From Exophiala sp. HKRS030 (Eukaryota > Ascomycota > Eurotiomycetes > Chaetothyriales > Herpotrichiellaceae), in NCBI GenBank assembly GCA_023897205.1, contig JAHWDD010000003.1, forward strand, positions 6,637,665 to 6,701,664: 64,000 nt of DNA, read 5' to 3'. A model generated the notes under the pieces. It made no database searches, was not told the DNA's origin, and saw nothing but the letters and a program-made list of their open reading frames with translations. A program made the translations under genes and the position numbers. Positions 31,880 to 44,900 of this stretch are shown here, one piece after another (position 1 is the stretch's first letter; every line of letters starts with the position of its first letter).

Positions 31880-33544
31880 TCAATCATGCTCTGCCAACGG
31901 CGATCTTCGACGAAGTACATGTCCGTACTTGAACATCACGAACGGTATTGGAGCCATGAGTGTTGCAACGAGCGATAATATCAGACCAGCATACTGACTG
32001 CCGACATTGTGGAAAAACTGCGACGCAAAGAGAGGAGCCACAGCACCCATCGTGTTGCGGAGGAACGACTGAGCGGCGAGCGCAGAGCCTGAACTGTCCT
32101 CCCCATAGCAATCCGTCGTGTAGCTGTAACAGGACTCAAAGATGAAGAAGATTCCTGCCGCTATGGGAGCCAAAGCCACGGCCGGTCCCACCCAGGATAG
32201 ATACTCGTACTGGGTGAAACTGTAGATGAAGAGTCCCACCGGGAGCAACCAGGCGCCAGACATGGCACCGTACAGTCGATCCTCGGGGACTATCTTGCGG
32301 TCTGCAGCAGACTCTATTCGTGACCATTTCCGCATTTGCAGGAAGATGTTGGCAAAGTAGCCGAAAGTGGCCCCGATGCACAGAGATATATACGGCAGAC
32401 CGCCTAGATGGAGACAAAATCAACTCAAAAGAACGTAACGGTGGACGGAAGGACGGGTGCCGGGATGAGAGAAAAACCTACCGACTCCTTCGCTCCATCC
32501 TCGTTTCTCCTGGAAAGTGATGGAAATGACCGAGAGGAAGAGGAATGTGATGGTCCAGGCGAACGCGATCCAGAGACCAAACAAAAACACAACGGGCTCC
32601 GTGAGCAACATGTGAATGGCCTTCACCGAGGATTCGTGCACCAGAGCCTTGAGGCTCCTTGCCTCCAAGTCCATGTGAGAGACAAAGTTGTTGCTCCCGG
32701 TCGCCGCTGCTAGGGTGTGGGCACGTTTCTGCAACACCAACCCACCTCGCGTCTCTGGAAGACCGAATGCAACCAGAGTGAGTAGCGGGATGTTGGAAAG
32801 CCCTTGGATACCCTCGATCCACCTCCAACCGATGGTTTCGTCGATGAAGCCGGCGTAGATCGGCGCCGCGACCGTTCCCAATATAGCCACGTACGAAAAA
32901 AAGGCCATGGCCTGTGCCCTCTCTTCTGCGTGATACATGTCTGAGAAAGTGCCCCCGACCAGGATCGTGCCAACACTGCCGAACAGGCCGAGGAGTGCTC
33001 GACATACCAGTATCGTTGCTATGTTCTTCCCGAGGGCGAGACCGATAAAGAGGATGGAGAAGCAGAGGTAGGCACCAACGTACACGACCCTTCTGCCCGC
33101 GAGCTCGCAGAAAGGGGCCAAGAATAGAGGTGCGATGGCGCAGGTGATGTTGAAGGTAAACAGTCCCAGTTGTCCAAGTTCCTGTGACACGCCCAAGTCC
33201 CTGCACATTCGACCGATTCCTGAGCTGTACGCCGTCGTCGCCAGTCCGATGAACAGCGTCATCAGACACAGGAGAGCAGAAATGAAGCGCCGGCGATGGA
33301 CGCTCCAGTTGAAGGGGTTCTCGGGGTCTCCGGGGACAAAGGACAGTAGGATCACTTCCTTCCCATGAGAATCGCGGGTGGTTTCGGTGTTGGTGAGTGG
33401 AAAGTCTTCGGCCAGCTCGATTGTATCGCTGCTGGCAACATCGGAATCTTCGCCAATGTGATCCCTCTGAATCACGAACCGTCCCCCGGCGACCTTGGCC
33501 TTTGGTCTCGAGCACAACTCGATATACTGGTTGGAGGAAGGCAT
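31880..33544 (-). CDS. MFS transporter (DHA1-like drug:H+ antiporter family)
   Basis: Two exons (33544-32482 and 32403-31880) encode 528 residues with a hydrophilic N-terminus, the DPENPFNW motif just before the first membrane segment (typical of fungal DHA1 transporters), the loop 2-3 motif ELAGRR, and about 12 membrane segments. The single intron interrupts the cytoplasmic side after segment 7. The first ATG is at 33544; codons before it lack an ATG. It closes the pathway cluster and could import the carboxylic-acid substrate or export toxic terpenoid or acid intermediates. The family is better known for drug and polyamine export, so the direction is uncertain. Confidence 0.9.
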
Positions 33545-35591
33545 GGTTTCTCCAGGCGATTCCAAGGGCAAACGGGAGTAGTGTCAATGTGTGAGAAACG
33601 CACGACAGTTGCGAGGGAAACACATGATTCTCGCAGCCAGGAAAGAAACAGCACATGTTCGCTGGAATTTTCGGGCGTCAAACATAGTGGTAGACCCATT
33701 GATAGACCCATATTGGGTGGATTCTTATTGAAAGTATGTGCTTTGGGCTGTTGAGATGATCTACTCTCGTGATGATGGATCTGAGGGCCATTCTTATCTG
33801 TGCGGAAATGATGGGTACACGAAATGCAACCTCTTACCGGGCATATGGGTCCAAGGAAAAGGCTGTACCCCTGATAAGCTCCGCTCCGGATCGCTTCGGA
33901 TTCCGCACCTGTCGCCGCTGACGCATCGCACGTTCAGATTTGAGTTTGCTGCTTCCACCGCCGGGCATCCTTCTATAGGTCCATGACCTAGAATTGTGAC
34001 GGCAGAAGATATTTGTTCCGTCGCCTTTCAAGCTGGCCATTTGTGCCAGTGACGTGTATTCCTACCAGTCTCCTCTGTATGTCATGGCACATGTTGCCTG
34101 GTCCATGCGTAAGACTGGAACACAGAATTTCATCTTCGTCGAGTCAACAATTGTTTATGGCTCGACCGGCTCTCTTCACCGATGCATGTAGATTGAGATG
34201 GTTGAAATGACCTGTGTTCTGAATGTCCCATATTACAGTCGCATCTATTCAAAAAGAGTCTCCCGTGGTATGGACAAAAGGAAGCCAGACCGTTTGAACA
34301 GTGTGATTCAAAGGATTCTGCACACTCTAAAGCATCGTCTTTACCCACAAAATATGCATATTGCGTCGCTCGGGCCGTGAAGTAAGTTAGTGAAGCCTCC
34401 TAGCTGGCTTTTGGGACTGTCATCGACATTGGTTTCTGGATGGGAAATGAGGAGTGGCCTTCTGGGTTTGTAGCTGGGAGTTGACTTCGTCTGCCGTTAT
34501 AAGTAGAAGAGGTGAAAGTAAATAGTAACAAAGAACAAAAAGAAGAAGATCTGGGTTCTTTTAAAAGTGCTCGAGCACCTTAGAATCCCAATACCGAGGT
34601 TCCCGTGCTTTTCTCGCTTTTAGGTCAAAGCACTTTGAGTCGTTTCCGCCTCCCAGGCTCCCCAGATAAAAAGGTCCGCTCCCATGCTCTCTCTCATGAC
34701 TTTGAATCGCGATATACTCGTACCACACCAATGGTCCAAACTACGCGGGGGAGAAACACGGAGAGTACGGAGTATGTCAACATACCAGATGTTCTGTTCC
34801 GGTGCTCCGTAAGTCTACAGTAAGAACAAATAACATCAGGTGCATGCATACTCTTGGCCTCCGGCTCAACAGTCCGGAACACGGACATCGCATGACTATG
34901 TGATGTTCAAAAGTACGCCTGGGCGCATATGACAACAATGTGATGACCACAATCAGTACGAGAACTCTGTACACTATCACCTGAAGAATGTTTCATGGCC
35001 AAGAGAATCATCTCACAATACCCACGCTGACTCGAAGCCACTCTCTCGGCGAGAAAAAGGGGAAGAAGCAGGAACAATAACAAATTGTATGCAAGATGAC
35101 TCTTCAAGTGTTTTGCATAATTTTAGTTGCAATATTATAACAATCGTGATAGCTAACGACGCTCTTATAGGGTTACCGGACACTCTCGACGAGGATGTAG
35201 CTCGTCTCTGATTGAGATCTCCTCTCACTGAAAAAAGACATTGTGAGTCGCAATGTAATCATGGCGCTGTGCAAGTATGCCATGTCGGTGCCAACCGAAC
35301 ACCTTTATCTTCAGCGACATGATAATGTAACTGGCAGGCATGCCGCCTCCATTTTAACTCCTTCCTTATTATGCTGAATAAATCCCACATGGCCATGTAA
35401 CATCAAGTGCGTATTCAATGCACAGGCTTTCGACGACAGAGACCAGCCGGCACACTCCTGGGCCGCTAGCACCTAGTCCGCGTCGCATACTGATGATGTC
35501 GCGATCAAGCTGGACTAATACGCTGCCCTGATATGATGATAAAAACACCAACTCTTTACTCCTGTGCGCCTTTTAAATGTAATACATCAAA
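33545..35591. other. Intergenic region, about 2 kb
   Basis: No gene is recognised. Open frames are short, on both strands, and without family features. It contains the promoter of the MFS gene at 31880-33544. TACGGAGTA at 34766-34774 is one of several similar words in the window's intergenic DNA. Confidence 0.45.
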
Positions 35592-37295
35592 TCACACCTT
35601 CTCTTGAGAATTGACGCCCTCGTCGTCATCCGAAAAGGCGAATTTCGAATGCTTTCTGATACTCGCGCCCTTGAAGTAGAAGACGTAAGGGATCAGACAA
35701 CAAGCAAGGGCGATGAATGCCAACAAAGTACTCGCCCATCTGTCATTGAGAGTATGGTACATCTGTTCTGTGAAAAGCACGACGCTGGCGCCCCAGAAAC
35801 TTCGAATACAAGTCTTTGCTGCCAACGCGCTGGCGGCTTGGTGCTGGTACGTGTCGACGAGGTAGTTGTTGGCGCTGTTGTAGAGGAAAATAAAACCAAA
35901 ACCGACGGGGAATCCACCCATCATAGGTCCCCAGTAGCTCAGATCAGGGTACGAGGTCCACGCGAAGATGAACAGCCCAATGGGAATGAGCCAGCAGCTG
36001 AACATCATGGGGATCAATCGTGCCTCTGCGGGTGGCTTACCGTCCGCGTATCGAGCACAGATGCTAAGATAGTGCTTGTTGACTAACGGCGCGCAGGCTG
36101 CGGAAAGAACGACACCGATGGCCAGGGGAATGAACATCAGACCCGTGCTTCCCTCGGTCCAGCCTTTGCCTTCGACGTAGACGATTGGATAGGCGACGAA
36201 GAACATGTACAGCAGACCGTACAAGACTGACATGTAGAGACTGATTAGGAACACAATAGGTTCGAGAAACAAGAGTTGAAGAGGTCGAATGAGGAAGATC
36301 CACGCTTGTTCGCCGAAAGGCCGCTTGTCAATGTCCTGTTCCGTGACATACTTGGCATCTCCGGTCTCTTTGCGCAGCTTCTTGGCGCGCTTCGCTAGAA
36401 TGGCGGGAGCGTATGTTTCGGGAATGGTAAGCGTGAGCAAACACCAAGAGATGCCAGCGAGGATGAGTTGAATCCAGTATAGCCATCGCCAGCCCGAGGC
36501 ATCACCGAGGAAGCCGCCGGCGAGGGGACCAATCGCAGGACCGATGAATGGAGCGGCGCTGAATACTGCCATGGGCACACCTCGCTCTTCGTTGCGCCAA
36601 AGATCTGCGAGCGTGCCGCCGACGAGGGTCATGGGTGCAGAGAATGCAATACCGTCAATCAGTCGACAGACCAGGAGGGTTCCGATGTTTTGAGCCACCG
36701 CGCAGGGAATTTCGAAGATGACAGCGATACCGATGGTGATGATGTAGACTGGTTTTCTGCCGAACATCTCGCTGGCCGGCGCGAAGACGAGAGGGCCAAC
36801 ACCGAAACCGATGACGAACATGGTAATGGTAAGAAGTGCTACTTCGAGAGAAACATGGAATGTCTCCATAACACCTTCCAAATCAGCAGTAATGACAGCA
36901 CTGTTGAACGCCACAACGAAACAGGTAAATGCGACCACCATGGTACACCACCATTTGTACGGTTTCGACCAGTTTTTGGGGTTTTCAGGATCGTTGAGTG
37001 TGAAAGTGACCAGTTCGTGTTCCTCTTCGAGACCAGTCACACGAGAGATGGTTCGCTTCGGGATTATACCTCCTGCGGTCTCTTCTGTATATTCGGCCAT
37101 GTTGGCCTCGTCGGACAGCATATCATAGGGAAGGTCGAGGACCTCGGCGGCCCCCTGGGTAGGTCGTGTTTCATAGTGTTCGAGGGTGCGGCGTGTTGAC
37201 ATTCGACTTAGGTGTGTGCTTTCTTTCTGTAATGAATGCTGCACTGTTTCATGATTTAGTGTGTCGTCTGACGTGCCGGACGTGGGATTCGCCAT
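35592..37295 (-). CDS. MFS transporter (DHA1 family), intronless
   Basis: A single exon encodes 567 residues. It has a long hydrophilic N-terminus, the NDPENPKNWSKPYKWW motif before segment 1, motif A-like ASEMFGRKPVY, the GPLAGGFLGD segment of drug:H+ antiporters, and about 12 membrane segments. The true start is the ATG at 37295; the frame continues 8 codons upstream without an ATG and then stops. It is only distantly similar to the transporter at 31880-33544 and, having no intron, is not a recent tandem copy of it. The substrate is unknown; export of drugs or toxic compounds at the plasma membrane is the usual role. Confidence 0.92.
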   Translation of the reverse strand: MANPTSGTSDDTLNHETVQHSLQKESTHLSRMSTRRTLEHYETRPTQGAAEVLDLPYDMLSDEANMAEYTEETAGGIIPKRTISRVTGLEEEHELVTFTLNDPENPKNWSKPYKWWCTMVVAFTCFVVAFNSAVITADLEGVMETFHVSLEVALLTITMFVIGFGVGPLVFAPASEMFGRKPVYIITIGIAVIFEIPCAVAQNIGTLLVCRLIDGIAFSAPMTLVGGTLADLWRNEERGVPMAVFSAAPFIGPAIGPLAGGFLGDASGWRWLYWIQLILAGISWCLLTLTIPETYAPAILAKRAKKLRKETGDAKYVTEQDIDKRPFGEQAWIFLIRPLQLLFLEPIVFLISLYMSVLYGLLYMFFVAYPIVYVEGKGWTEGSTGLMFIPLAIGVVLSAACAPLVNKHYLSICARYADGKPPAEARLIPMMFSCWLIPIGLFIFAWTSYPDLSYWGPMMGGFPVGFGFIFLYNSANNYLVDTYQHQAASALAAKTCIRSFWGASVVLFTEQMYHTLNDRWASTLLAFIALACCLIPYVFYFKGASIRKHSKFAFSDDDEGVNSQEKV

Positions 37296-38992
37296 TGTGA
37301 ATGGATTGGATTCAGCCAATCTATGATGAAGTCAAGAATATGGAAGCCTGAGGGATGAGTTTGATGAAAATATTTGTGTACTGCCTGAGATGCAGGAGCT
37401 TGAAATAGTATGTATTCAATAATTGGATCGAGGCCACTTTCCAAGAGCGGAGGTACTCTCCTCTTTATACCATGATGCAAAAATGAGGTCGGACTTCTCG
37501 CGGACACCTGATACGACAAGATCACCCACCTTTGGCGAAAATAGCCCCTGTACGAGGTGACCCATTGAAGGATTACAGCCATGGCCATACCAGTCGGGGC
37601 CAGAAAGGAAAATGATCCTCATTGAGCGATATATTTGCCTTCGAGACAGACGAACCACGTTTCGGAGAGCGAGATAATGGCGAGATCTTAATGAAAGCTC
37701 AAGCCACAAAGTCGACTCGGAGCCAGAGCGGCCAATGACAGAGATGATCAATATTTAAGCATAAACTGCCACAGGAAAATCGGCAGGGAAAGAAAGGGAT
37801 ATAGATACCAGGGGTGGAGACTGTGAAGTCCCGGAATTGTATCCGGTCGCATTCCAGATGGCCGTTGCTGAGGGACGTGAAGAAAAACTGGACATGGTTG
37901 AGGTGAGAGAAAACGATCAACCGAGAGAAGGCCGAAGTTTGCCAAGAATCCTGACAGCCTGGAAGCGACTAGTGACTAAGCACGTGCCTGGAGTTTTGTC
38001 GGCGTTTGTCTTTCGACTTATCCGTACAGAGTACAGCAAAAACTTCATCCTCCAATGAATGGACAGAATGGTGCGCGGGCCGCTTCTCTGCTCGAGTCTT
38101 CTATCGAGTTGACCTGCGTGGTATATGTGCATTGTGTATTGTACATATTTCTATTTCTGTCTACCAAAGCCATTTGGGCCCTTGTGGCTCCAAAGGTGCG
38201 AAAAGACGGTGCGATCAAGGATTGGACTCTTAATCATCCCTTCCCCTGGTCGAGATTTGTGGTCGTCTCCTTGATCTCGAGTGCCTTTTGGACGGTTATT
38301 CCCCGTGTCTCGCAGTATATGTGCTCCTACAACGGTCTCATTATCGTACACGAACCAAAGATGCCTCATTCAGCCACTATACGTCCTGACGTTGCCAGCC
38401 ACTCCCAGCTCTAGCAGGTGAGTTTCGTTCATATGAGAATAACCGGCAAAGTGGTCATGTTGCCGCCGTTCAATCGATTCATCTCACCATGATGCCTTCT
38501 TCCTCAGGAAGTCTCTTGATGAAACCACGGGAACTCTTGGATCGACTGTTCGAAAACAATGATCAGAGTGAATAGAAGCCAACAATCTCCTCAAATGGCC
38601 TTATCAACTGCAAGCATATCCAGAACCCAAAGAACACTGGCAACTAACGGTCCTTTGTGGTTTCCATCCCCAGTCTACCAGGAATGACGACCTACGGACT
38701 GCTTCTCGAACCTACTCGTCCTCATACGATTATCAGAGATCAGGGGTGTCTCCGGTGGCTTGCACAATGAAGTCATACCCTTTGGCTAGCCTTCCCGCTG
38801 CTGCCCGAAACTCGTCGTACCGCCCCGCGATGAGCGATATGACTAAGCCTGAGAACACCTGATGAGGCCGGTCAAAAAGGGAACACATGATGCGCGTCCT
38901 TGGTTCTCGTTTTGTTTTTTCTCTTCTCATTATATCGTGACAGCCTTGCAACGTATTTGCATGGTTTTTCTCATCCTCAAAAGACTTGGAAA
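37296..38992. other. Intergenic region, about 1.7 kb
   Basis: Promoter region of the MFS gene on one side and of the glycine-zipper gene on the other. A plus-strand ATG frame of 119 codons at 38055-38414 contains two hydrophobic stretches, but no family is recognised and it may be fortuitous. Nothing else stands out. Confidence 0.35.
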
Positions 38993-39851
38993 ATGGCAGA
39001 CTACTACAATCCAGGTGGCTACCCACCTCGACCAGGCAGTGGGCAGAATACCTATCCGCCGCCGCCGAGGACAGAGCATTACGACCACAGCAACCAAAGT
39101 TACACCTCACCAGCACCGCAGGTAAGGGCGCGCGACACCTCCCATGGTTAGCTTTCGTTAAGACTCATCTTGTCGCAGAGTTCGTACGGCTATCAGCCCG
39201 CGCGAGAGGATCAATACAACTACTCCCCGCGCTCCTCTGCTATGCAAGTTGGGCAGTACGCCGGCACGGAACACGAGTACGCGCGCCAACGCCGAAACTC
39301 GGGCCCTTATGCCGCAAGCCAATATCGCGGCACCGAAGCCTCGTACTACGCGCCTCCCCCAGACTACGATGACCGCCCCAGCTCTCGAAGCTCGCGGAGG
39401 TCCGGTAAAAGAATCGAGAAACACGCACATCACGACGGAGCAAAGGAACTCGGCGCCACCATTGCCGGTGGTGCAATTGGCGGCTGTAAGAAAGACACCT
39501 GCTTTGCTGTGGCTAAGACCCCAGGCTGATTCTGTTCTTTGATAACCATTAGGGGCCGGGCACGAAATCGGACACAGCAACCCTCTGGTGACCGTCGCGA
39601 CGGCTATCGCGGGCGCGTACGCCGGACACAAGTTGGAACAGAAACACGAGCATAGCAAAGAGAGAAAGCGAGAGAGACGCGCGAGTCAAGCAGACGGTAA
39701 TCGTGACTACGACGAAGATCGGCGGAGCAGGAGTCGGAGCCGCAGCCGCAGCGCGACTCGGAGACGATCAGTCAGCCGAAGGAGCAGAAGCGAGAGTAGC
39801 AGCGACTATGACAGCGACGACAGCAGAAGGAGGAGACATCATCGACATTAA
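38993..39851 (+). CDS. Glycine-zipper 2TM-like protein with arginine/serine-rich tail
   Basis: Three exons (38993-39121, 39179-39485, 39553-39851) encode 244 residues. The N-terminal half is rich in Pro, Tyr, Gln and Ser (PPRPG, YPPPPR) and is probably disordered. A glycine-zipper hairpin follows (GATIAGGAIGG, then AIAGAYAGHKLEQ) which could insert in or span a membrane; it is split by intron 2. The C-terminus is an RS-type tail (repeated SRS and RRR) ending HHRH. Similar small proteins are widespread in ascomycetes without a known function. The downstream part of exon 2 stays open for some codons past the donor, so an unspliced form would end soon after. Confidence 0.8.
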
Positions 39852-41934
39852 GGGGGAAAAAAGTGAGGAACAGGGACGAAGAGATCTCAACGCCATGTGT
39901 GATGAGTTGTTTTTGGTGGGACATTTATGGTTTTTTGATGACGACCGTGATGATGATGCTTCATGATTATGTTTGCAAACGGTTATTGTATTCTTGGAAA
40001 TCTCTGCTTGATTGAGGTAGATTCCCATGCCAATGATGACGAAGACGCCTGTTTGTTAGATGTCTGGTATCGTCTACGTTTGTCACGGCATTTGACATGA
40101 GCATTCTACCATCCCTTTCAAGTGGGTCAGTATACACATGTCTAGGCGAGGGTGTGATATATGGGGCAGGGAAAGGTGTGGCGCCAACCCGAATCCCGCT
40201 TAACAATTCGACGAGTTCTTGCGCAGGCATATGACCTATTCCTAATGGGCAGCTTTAGAGTCAGGACGGAGTCAGCACGTCACAGCAATGACAGATGATT
40301 GTGAATAGAGAGGGTTGAACCAGGCATCCTTTGTCACTGGCAGAGTCATATGGAAAGACTCGGTTGTATGATCCCCCAGCCCGAGTCTCGACGCCGTTGT
40401 CGTCATACTCCTCCGAAAGTTTTCCACGGGGTAAAGCCGAAGAAGAAGCGTTGCAATTACAGAGTTTGTAGAATACGAGGTCGGGAAGAAAGAGAAGAGG
40501 GACGGAATTCGGTTGGTGCTTCTGGAAATCATCGGCGGCAAAAAAAACAGCGCAGCCAGTCATAAGCCCACCATATCGATTCTTGTCGCCGGGTTGGCCG
40601 AAATGCAACTGTAAGAAGATCGGTGGTCCAGCCCTGATTCGGAATCGGCACTCCGAATTGTACTCGTAACGATAATCCAGCGCAGGGCTCACCACCTGTA
40701 GTACGGAGTGCTGGAGTGCCTAGTATTGTACTGGACCTCCTTCCGTACTGTATGGCCTTATCTACGGTTATCACCACCACTTATCGATAGTGGCGATATT
40801 GCATCCCACTATTTTTTCCCCTTCCACCTCCAGATGCTGCCTGGGCGACGAACATACCCACCCCTCTTTGCTGACACTCTTATTATACTGTATAGGCAAA
40901 TCATTGTGACGAGGTACTTTAGAACCATAGTAGCTATGAAAAAAATAGGCCAAGGCCAGAATTAAATGGCATATGACAAGTCATGATCAAGGGGGGGCGA
41001 AGTAAATAGTGGCTGATTACACACAACACATTCCCCCTTTCCTTCGTCTAGGCGATGCCTGTCGATGCAGGTCTGACGTGGTACTCGTAGAAAGGGGAGC
41101 GAAGAACCTGTAGAGTCAGAGGCCATGCCGCTGATCCCGCATCACAAGTGTTACAAAGGTGACCGGGGTTTGGGGCAACTCAGCCCTCCCAGAGGCCCAA
41201 AATTTGGTCGGGGATGACTGTGACAGAAATAGGTCTTTTTGTCAGAGCCTGGAATGAGGGGACGTGTGTTTGATGGGACAATGGGTACCCTCTTCTTTCA
41301 ACTCGTAGATGAAAATCCTCCTCTTTTGACTCCCGTCCTCGCATAGAAGGTCCCTGGGCTCTTCCAGAACATCCAAGGAGAGGAAAATGGGGGGTGAAGG
41401 CGAGGGAAAATGATCGACCGCAAATTCTTACTGGCAAAAAGGGAGAAGTTCGATTGGACACAGGACAGGGCGAGAGTCCGGGCGCAGGACGGAGTAGTAA
41501 CCATGGAAAATGATGGGAATCGACGAAAAAGGGCGGCGTTGCTTGGGTTCCGAGAGAGAAGCGTGTAGATGGTCAGCCTGAGAAGAGGCGCTAAGGGAAA
41601 AAAATTTTGGGCCGCCGCTGAAATTTAATAAAAAAAATCGCCCTCGCCTTCACTGCCACCTGCCTTTTCTCCTTTGCATCCATCTCTCCCTCTCCATCAC
41701 TCCCTCTCTATCCCTATCCGTTTGGCATTTACTCTTTCGATAGAGTCTTTGCACTTGTCTTTTTTCTTTTTCCCAATAGACGCCGATTAGAGCGTGATTT
41801 GCGTGAGAACGCAGTCCGTGGGCATCGATTTTCCCCATAGACCGCCACTTTCAGCTTCTCCTGAAAATCTCACACAACCCCCTTCAGTCCCCATTAACTC
41901 ATCGTCAACCTTCAAAACCCGGCGTCAAAACGAC
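39852..41934. promoter_or_regulatory. Intergenic region and EF-3 promoter/5' leader
   Basis: About 2.1 kb without a recognised gene; the open frames at 40.2-40.8 kb look like noise. The last 300 bp (41640-41930) are strongly pyrimidine-rich on the coding strand, preceded by an A/T-rich run at 41618-41638. This is the usual layout of a strong fungal housekeeping promoter and leader and fits the EF-3 gene that follows. Confidence 0.6.
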
Positions 41935-44900
41935 ATGCCAGCGGTCGACACAATGACTTCCACTCCCGTCTCCTCCGCAAAGGAGACCAAGCTCTCCGTC
42001 AACACCCTCGATCAGTTGATGCAATCTCTGTCGGTCTCAAAGACCCAGGATGAAATCAACGCAGCCTCCAACAACCTCGCCACCCTGCTGAACGGCCCCA
42101 TTGAGGAGCACGTTATGCCCACCAAGGCTGTCGAGACCTTCAAGAAGCAACTCGCCAACAAGAAAGATGCTGCCGTCAGAGAACGAGCGGTCGACGGCAT
42201 CAAAGCCATTGCTGCTCACTCCACCATCTCTCCTGCGGTTGAGCCGTACCTGATTTCCCTCCTCCCACTGACCCTTGCCGCCGTCGGTGACAAGATGGTC
42301 TCCGTCAAGAACGCCGCGCAGGCCGCATCTCTCGCCATTGTGCGAGCCATCAACCCCAACGCCGTCAAGGCCGCTCTTCCTCACATCCGAAATTCCATCA
42401 TCACGGCTCAAAAATGGCCCGAGAAGATGAACGGTCTCGAGTGTATCGAGGCTCTCGTTGAGACTGCCCCCACTCAATTATCCTTCCTCGTCCCAACCCT
42501 GATTCCTATCGTTTCCGAGTCCATGTGGGACACCAAGCCTGAAGTCAAGAAGAAGGCATACGGCACAATGGAAAAAATCTGCAAATTGATCGAAAACAAG
42601 GATATTGAAAAGTTCATCCCCGAACTGATCAAGTGTATCGCTAAGCCTGAGAACGTTCCCGAGACCGTTCACTTGCTCGGTGCCACCACTTTCGTTACTG
42701 ATGTGCACGAGCCCACTTTGGCCATTATGGTTCCTCTCCTTGAGCGAGGTCTGGCCGAACGAGAGACTGCCATCAAGCGGAAGGCTGCTGTTATCGTGGA
42801 CAACATGTGTAAATTGGTCGAGGATCCCCAGATTGTGGCTTCTTTCTTGCCCAAGCTGATGCCTGCTCTGACCAAGAACTACGAAAACATGGCCGATCCT
42901 GAGGCGCGTGAGAAGACCAAGCAAGGTCTCGAGACTCTCAAGCGTGTCGGTGCCGTCAAGGAAGATGGCAGCTTCCCCAAGGTTTCAACTGCTGGTGAAG
43001 TTACCACCGTTGTTGAGGTCCTCAAGTCTATCCTTCAGCCCAAGCACAAGGATGCCTTGAAATCCGAGGCCGTTATTGAGTACATTGCCGCTATCGCCGG
43101 TCAACTGATCGACGAGAAGGTCACCGAAGCACCAGACTGGGTTTCCAACACTCAAGAATACCTAAAGACTTTGGTTGGCGAGCAAGACGCTCCTGCTGTT
43201 GCTGAACAGCTGAGAAAGAAGGCCTCCCCCGGCATCGAGGAAGAAGCTGAGGCTGAGGCTGACGAGGAAGAAGGCGAAGATCTCTGCAACTGCACATTCA
43301 ACTTGGCCTACGGTGCTAAGATTCTCCTTAACCAGACTCATCTCCGCCTCAAGCGTGGCCAGCGTTACGGTCTTTTGGGCCCCAACGGTTCCGGCAAGTC
43401 CACCCTCATGCGCGCCATCAACAATGAGCAAGTCGAGGGTTTCCCCAAGAAGGATGAAGTCAAGACTGTGTTCGTTGAGCACGATCTTGATGCTGCCGAT
43501 ACTGAACTTACCGTCATTGGCTGGACCATGATGAAGTTGAAGCAGGTCAACATTGACAAGCCACAATCAGATATCGAGTCCAAGCTCGAGGAATTCGGTT
43601 TCCTCAACTCTCAACTCGAGGGACCTATCACCTCGCTCTCTGGTGGCTGGAAGATGAAGTTGGCCCTGGCTCGTGCCGTGTTCGAAGAGCCCGATATTCT
43701 TCTGCTTGACGAGCCCACCAACCACTTGGACGTCAAGAACGTTGCCTGGCTCGAACAATACCTGATCAACTCTCCTTGCACATCCATTATCGTTTCTCAC
43801 GACTCCAAATTCTTGAACAATGTCATCCAGCACGTCATCCACTACGAGCGCTTCAAGCTCCGAAGATACCGTGGCAACCTCACCGAGTTCGCCAAGCGAG
43901 TACCTGCTGCTCGTTCCTACTTCGAACTCGGTGCCTCCGAGATGGAATTCAAGTTCCCCGAACCTGGTTTCCTCGAAGGTGTGAAGACCAAGGCCAAGGC
44001 CATCGTTCGTGTCAACAAGATGTCCTTCCAATACCCTGGTACCGACAAGCCTCAAATCTCCGACATCACTTTCCAGGTCTCTCTTGGCTCTCGTATCGCC
44101 GTCATCGGTCCCAACGGTGCTGGCAAGTCCACTCTCGTCAACGTCCTGACTGGTGAATTGATCCCTACCAATGGTGAAGTTTACCAACACGAGAACATCC
44201 GTATTGCTTACATCAAGCAACACGCTTTTGCTCACATCGATAACCACTTGGACAAGACCCCGTCGGAGTACATCCAATGGCGTTTCCAGACCGGTGAAGA
44301 TCGTGAGACCATGGATCGTGCCAACAAGATCGTCACCGAAGATGACGAGAAGGCCATGGACAAGATCTACAAGATTGACGGTACCCAACGACGTGTCATT
44401 GGTATTCACGCGCGAAGAAAGTTCAAGAACTCGTACGAGTACGAATGTTCGTTCGCCCTTGGTGAGAACGTTGGTATGAAGAACGAGAAATGGACCCCCA
44501 TGATGACTGCCGACAATGCTTGGATTCCTCGATCTGAAATTCTCAACTCTCACCAGAAGATGGTTGCCGAAGTGGATCAAAAGGAGGCTCTCGCCAGCGG
44601 TCAATTCCGACCTTTGATCCGTCGTGAAATAGAACAGCACGGTGCCAACTTCGGTCTCGATGCCGAACTCATCTCTCACTCTCGTATGCGTGGTCTCTCT
44701 GGTGGTCAACGTGTCAAGGTTGTGCTTGCTGCTTGCACCTGGCAACGACCTCACTTGATCGTCCTCGACGAGCCTACCAACTATCTCGACCGTGACTCCC
44801 TCGGTGCCTTGTCCAAGGCTCTCAAGACCTTCGAAGGTGGTGTTGTCATCATTTCTCACAACGCCGAGTTCACTGAGAGCTTGACCAACGAAGTGTGGTC

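Noticed and set aside
32478..33656. 392-codon frame overlapping the first MFS transporter
   Set aside because: It is a shifted-frame shadow of the transporter, which has clear membrane segments and motifs in its own frame.
37296..37319. Upstream extension of the second MFS transporter
   Set aside because: The extra eight codons begin with TTG and follow a stop; the ATG at 37295 is the natural start.
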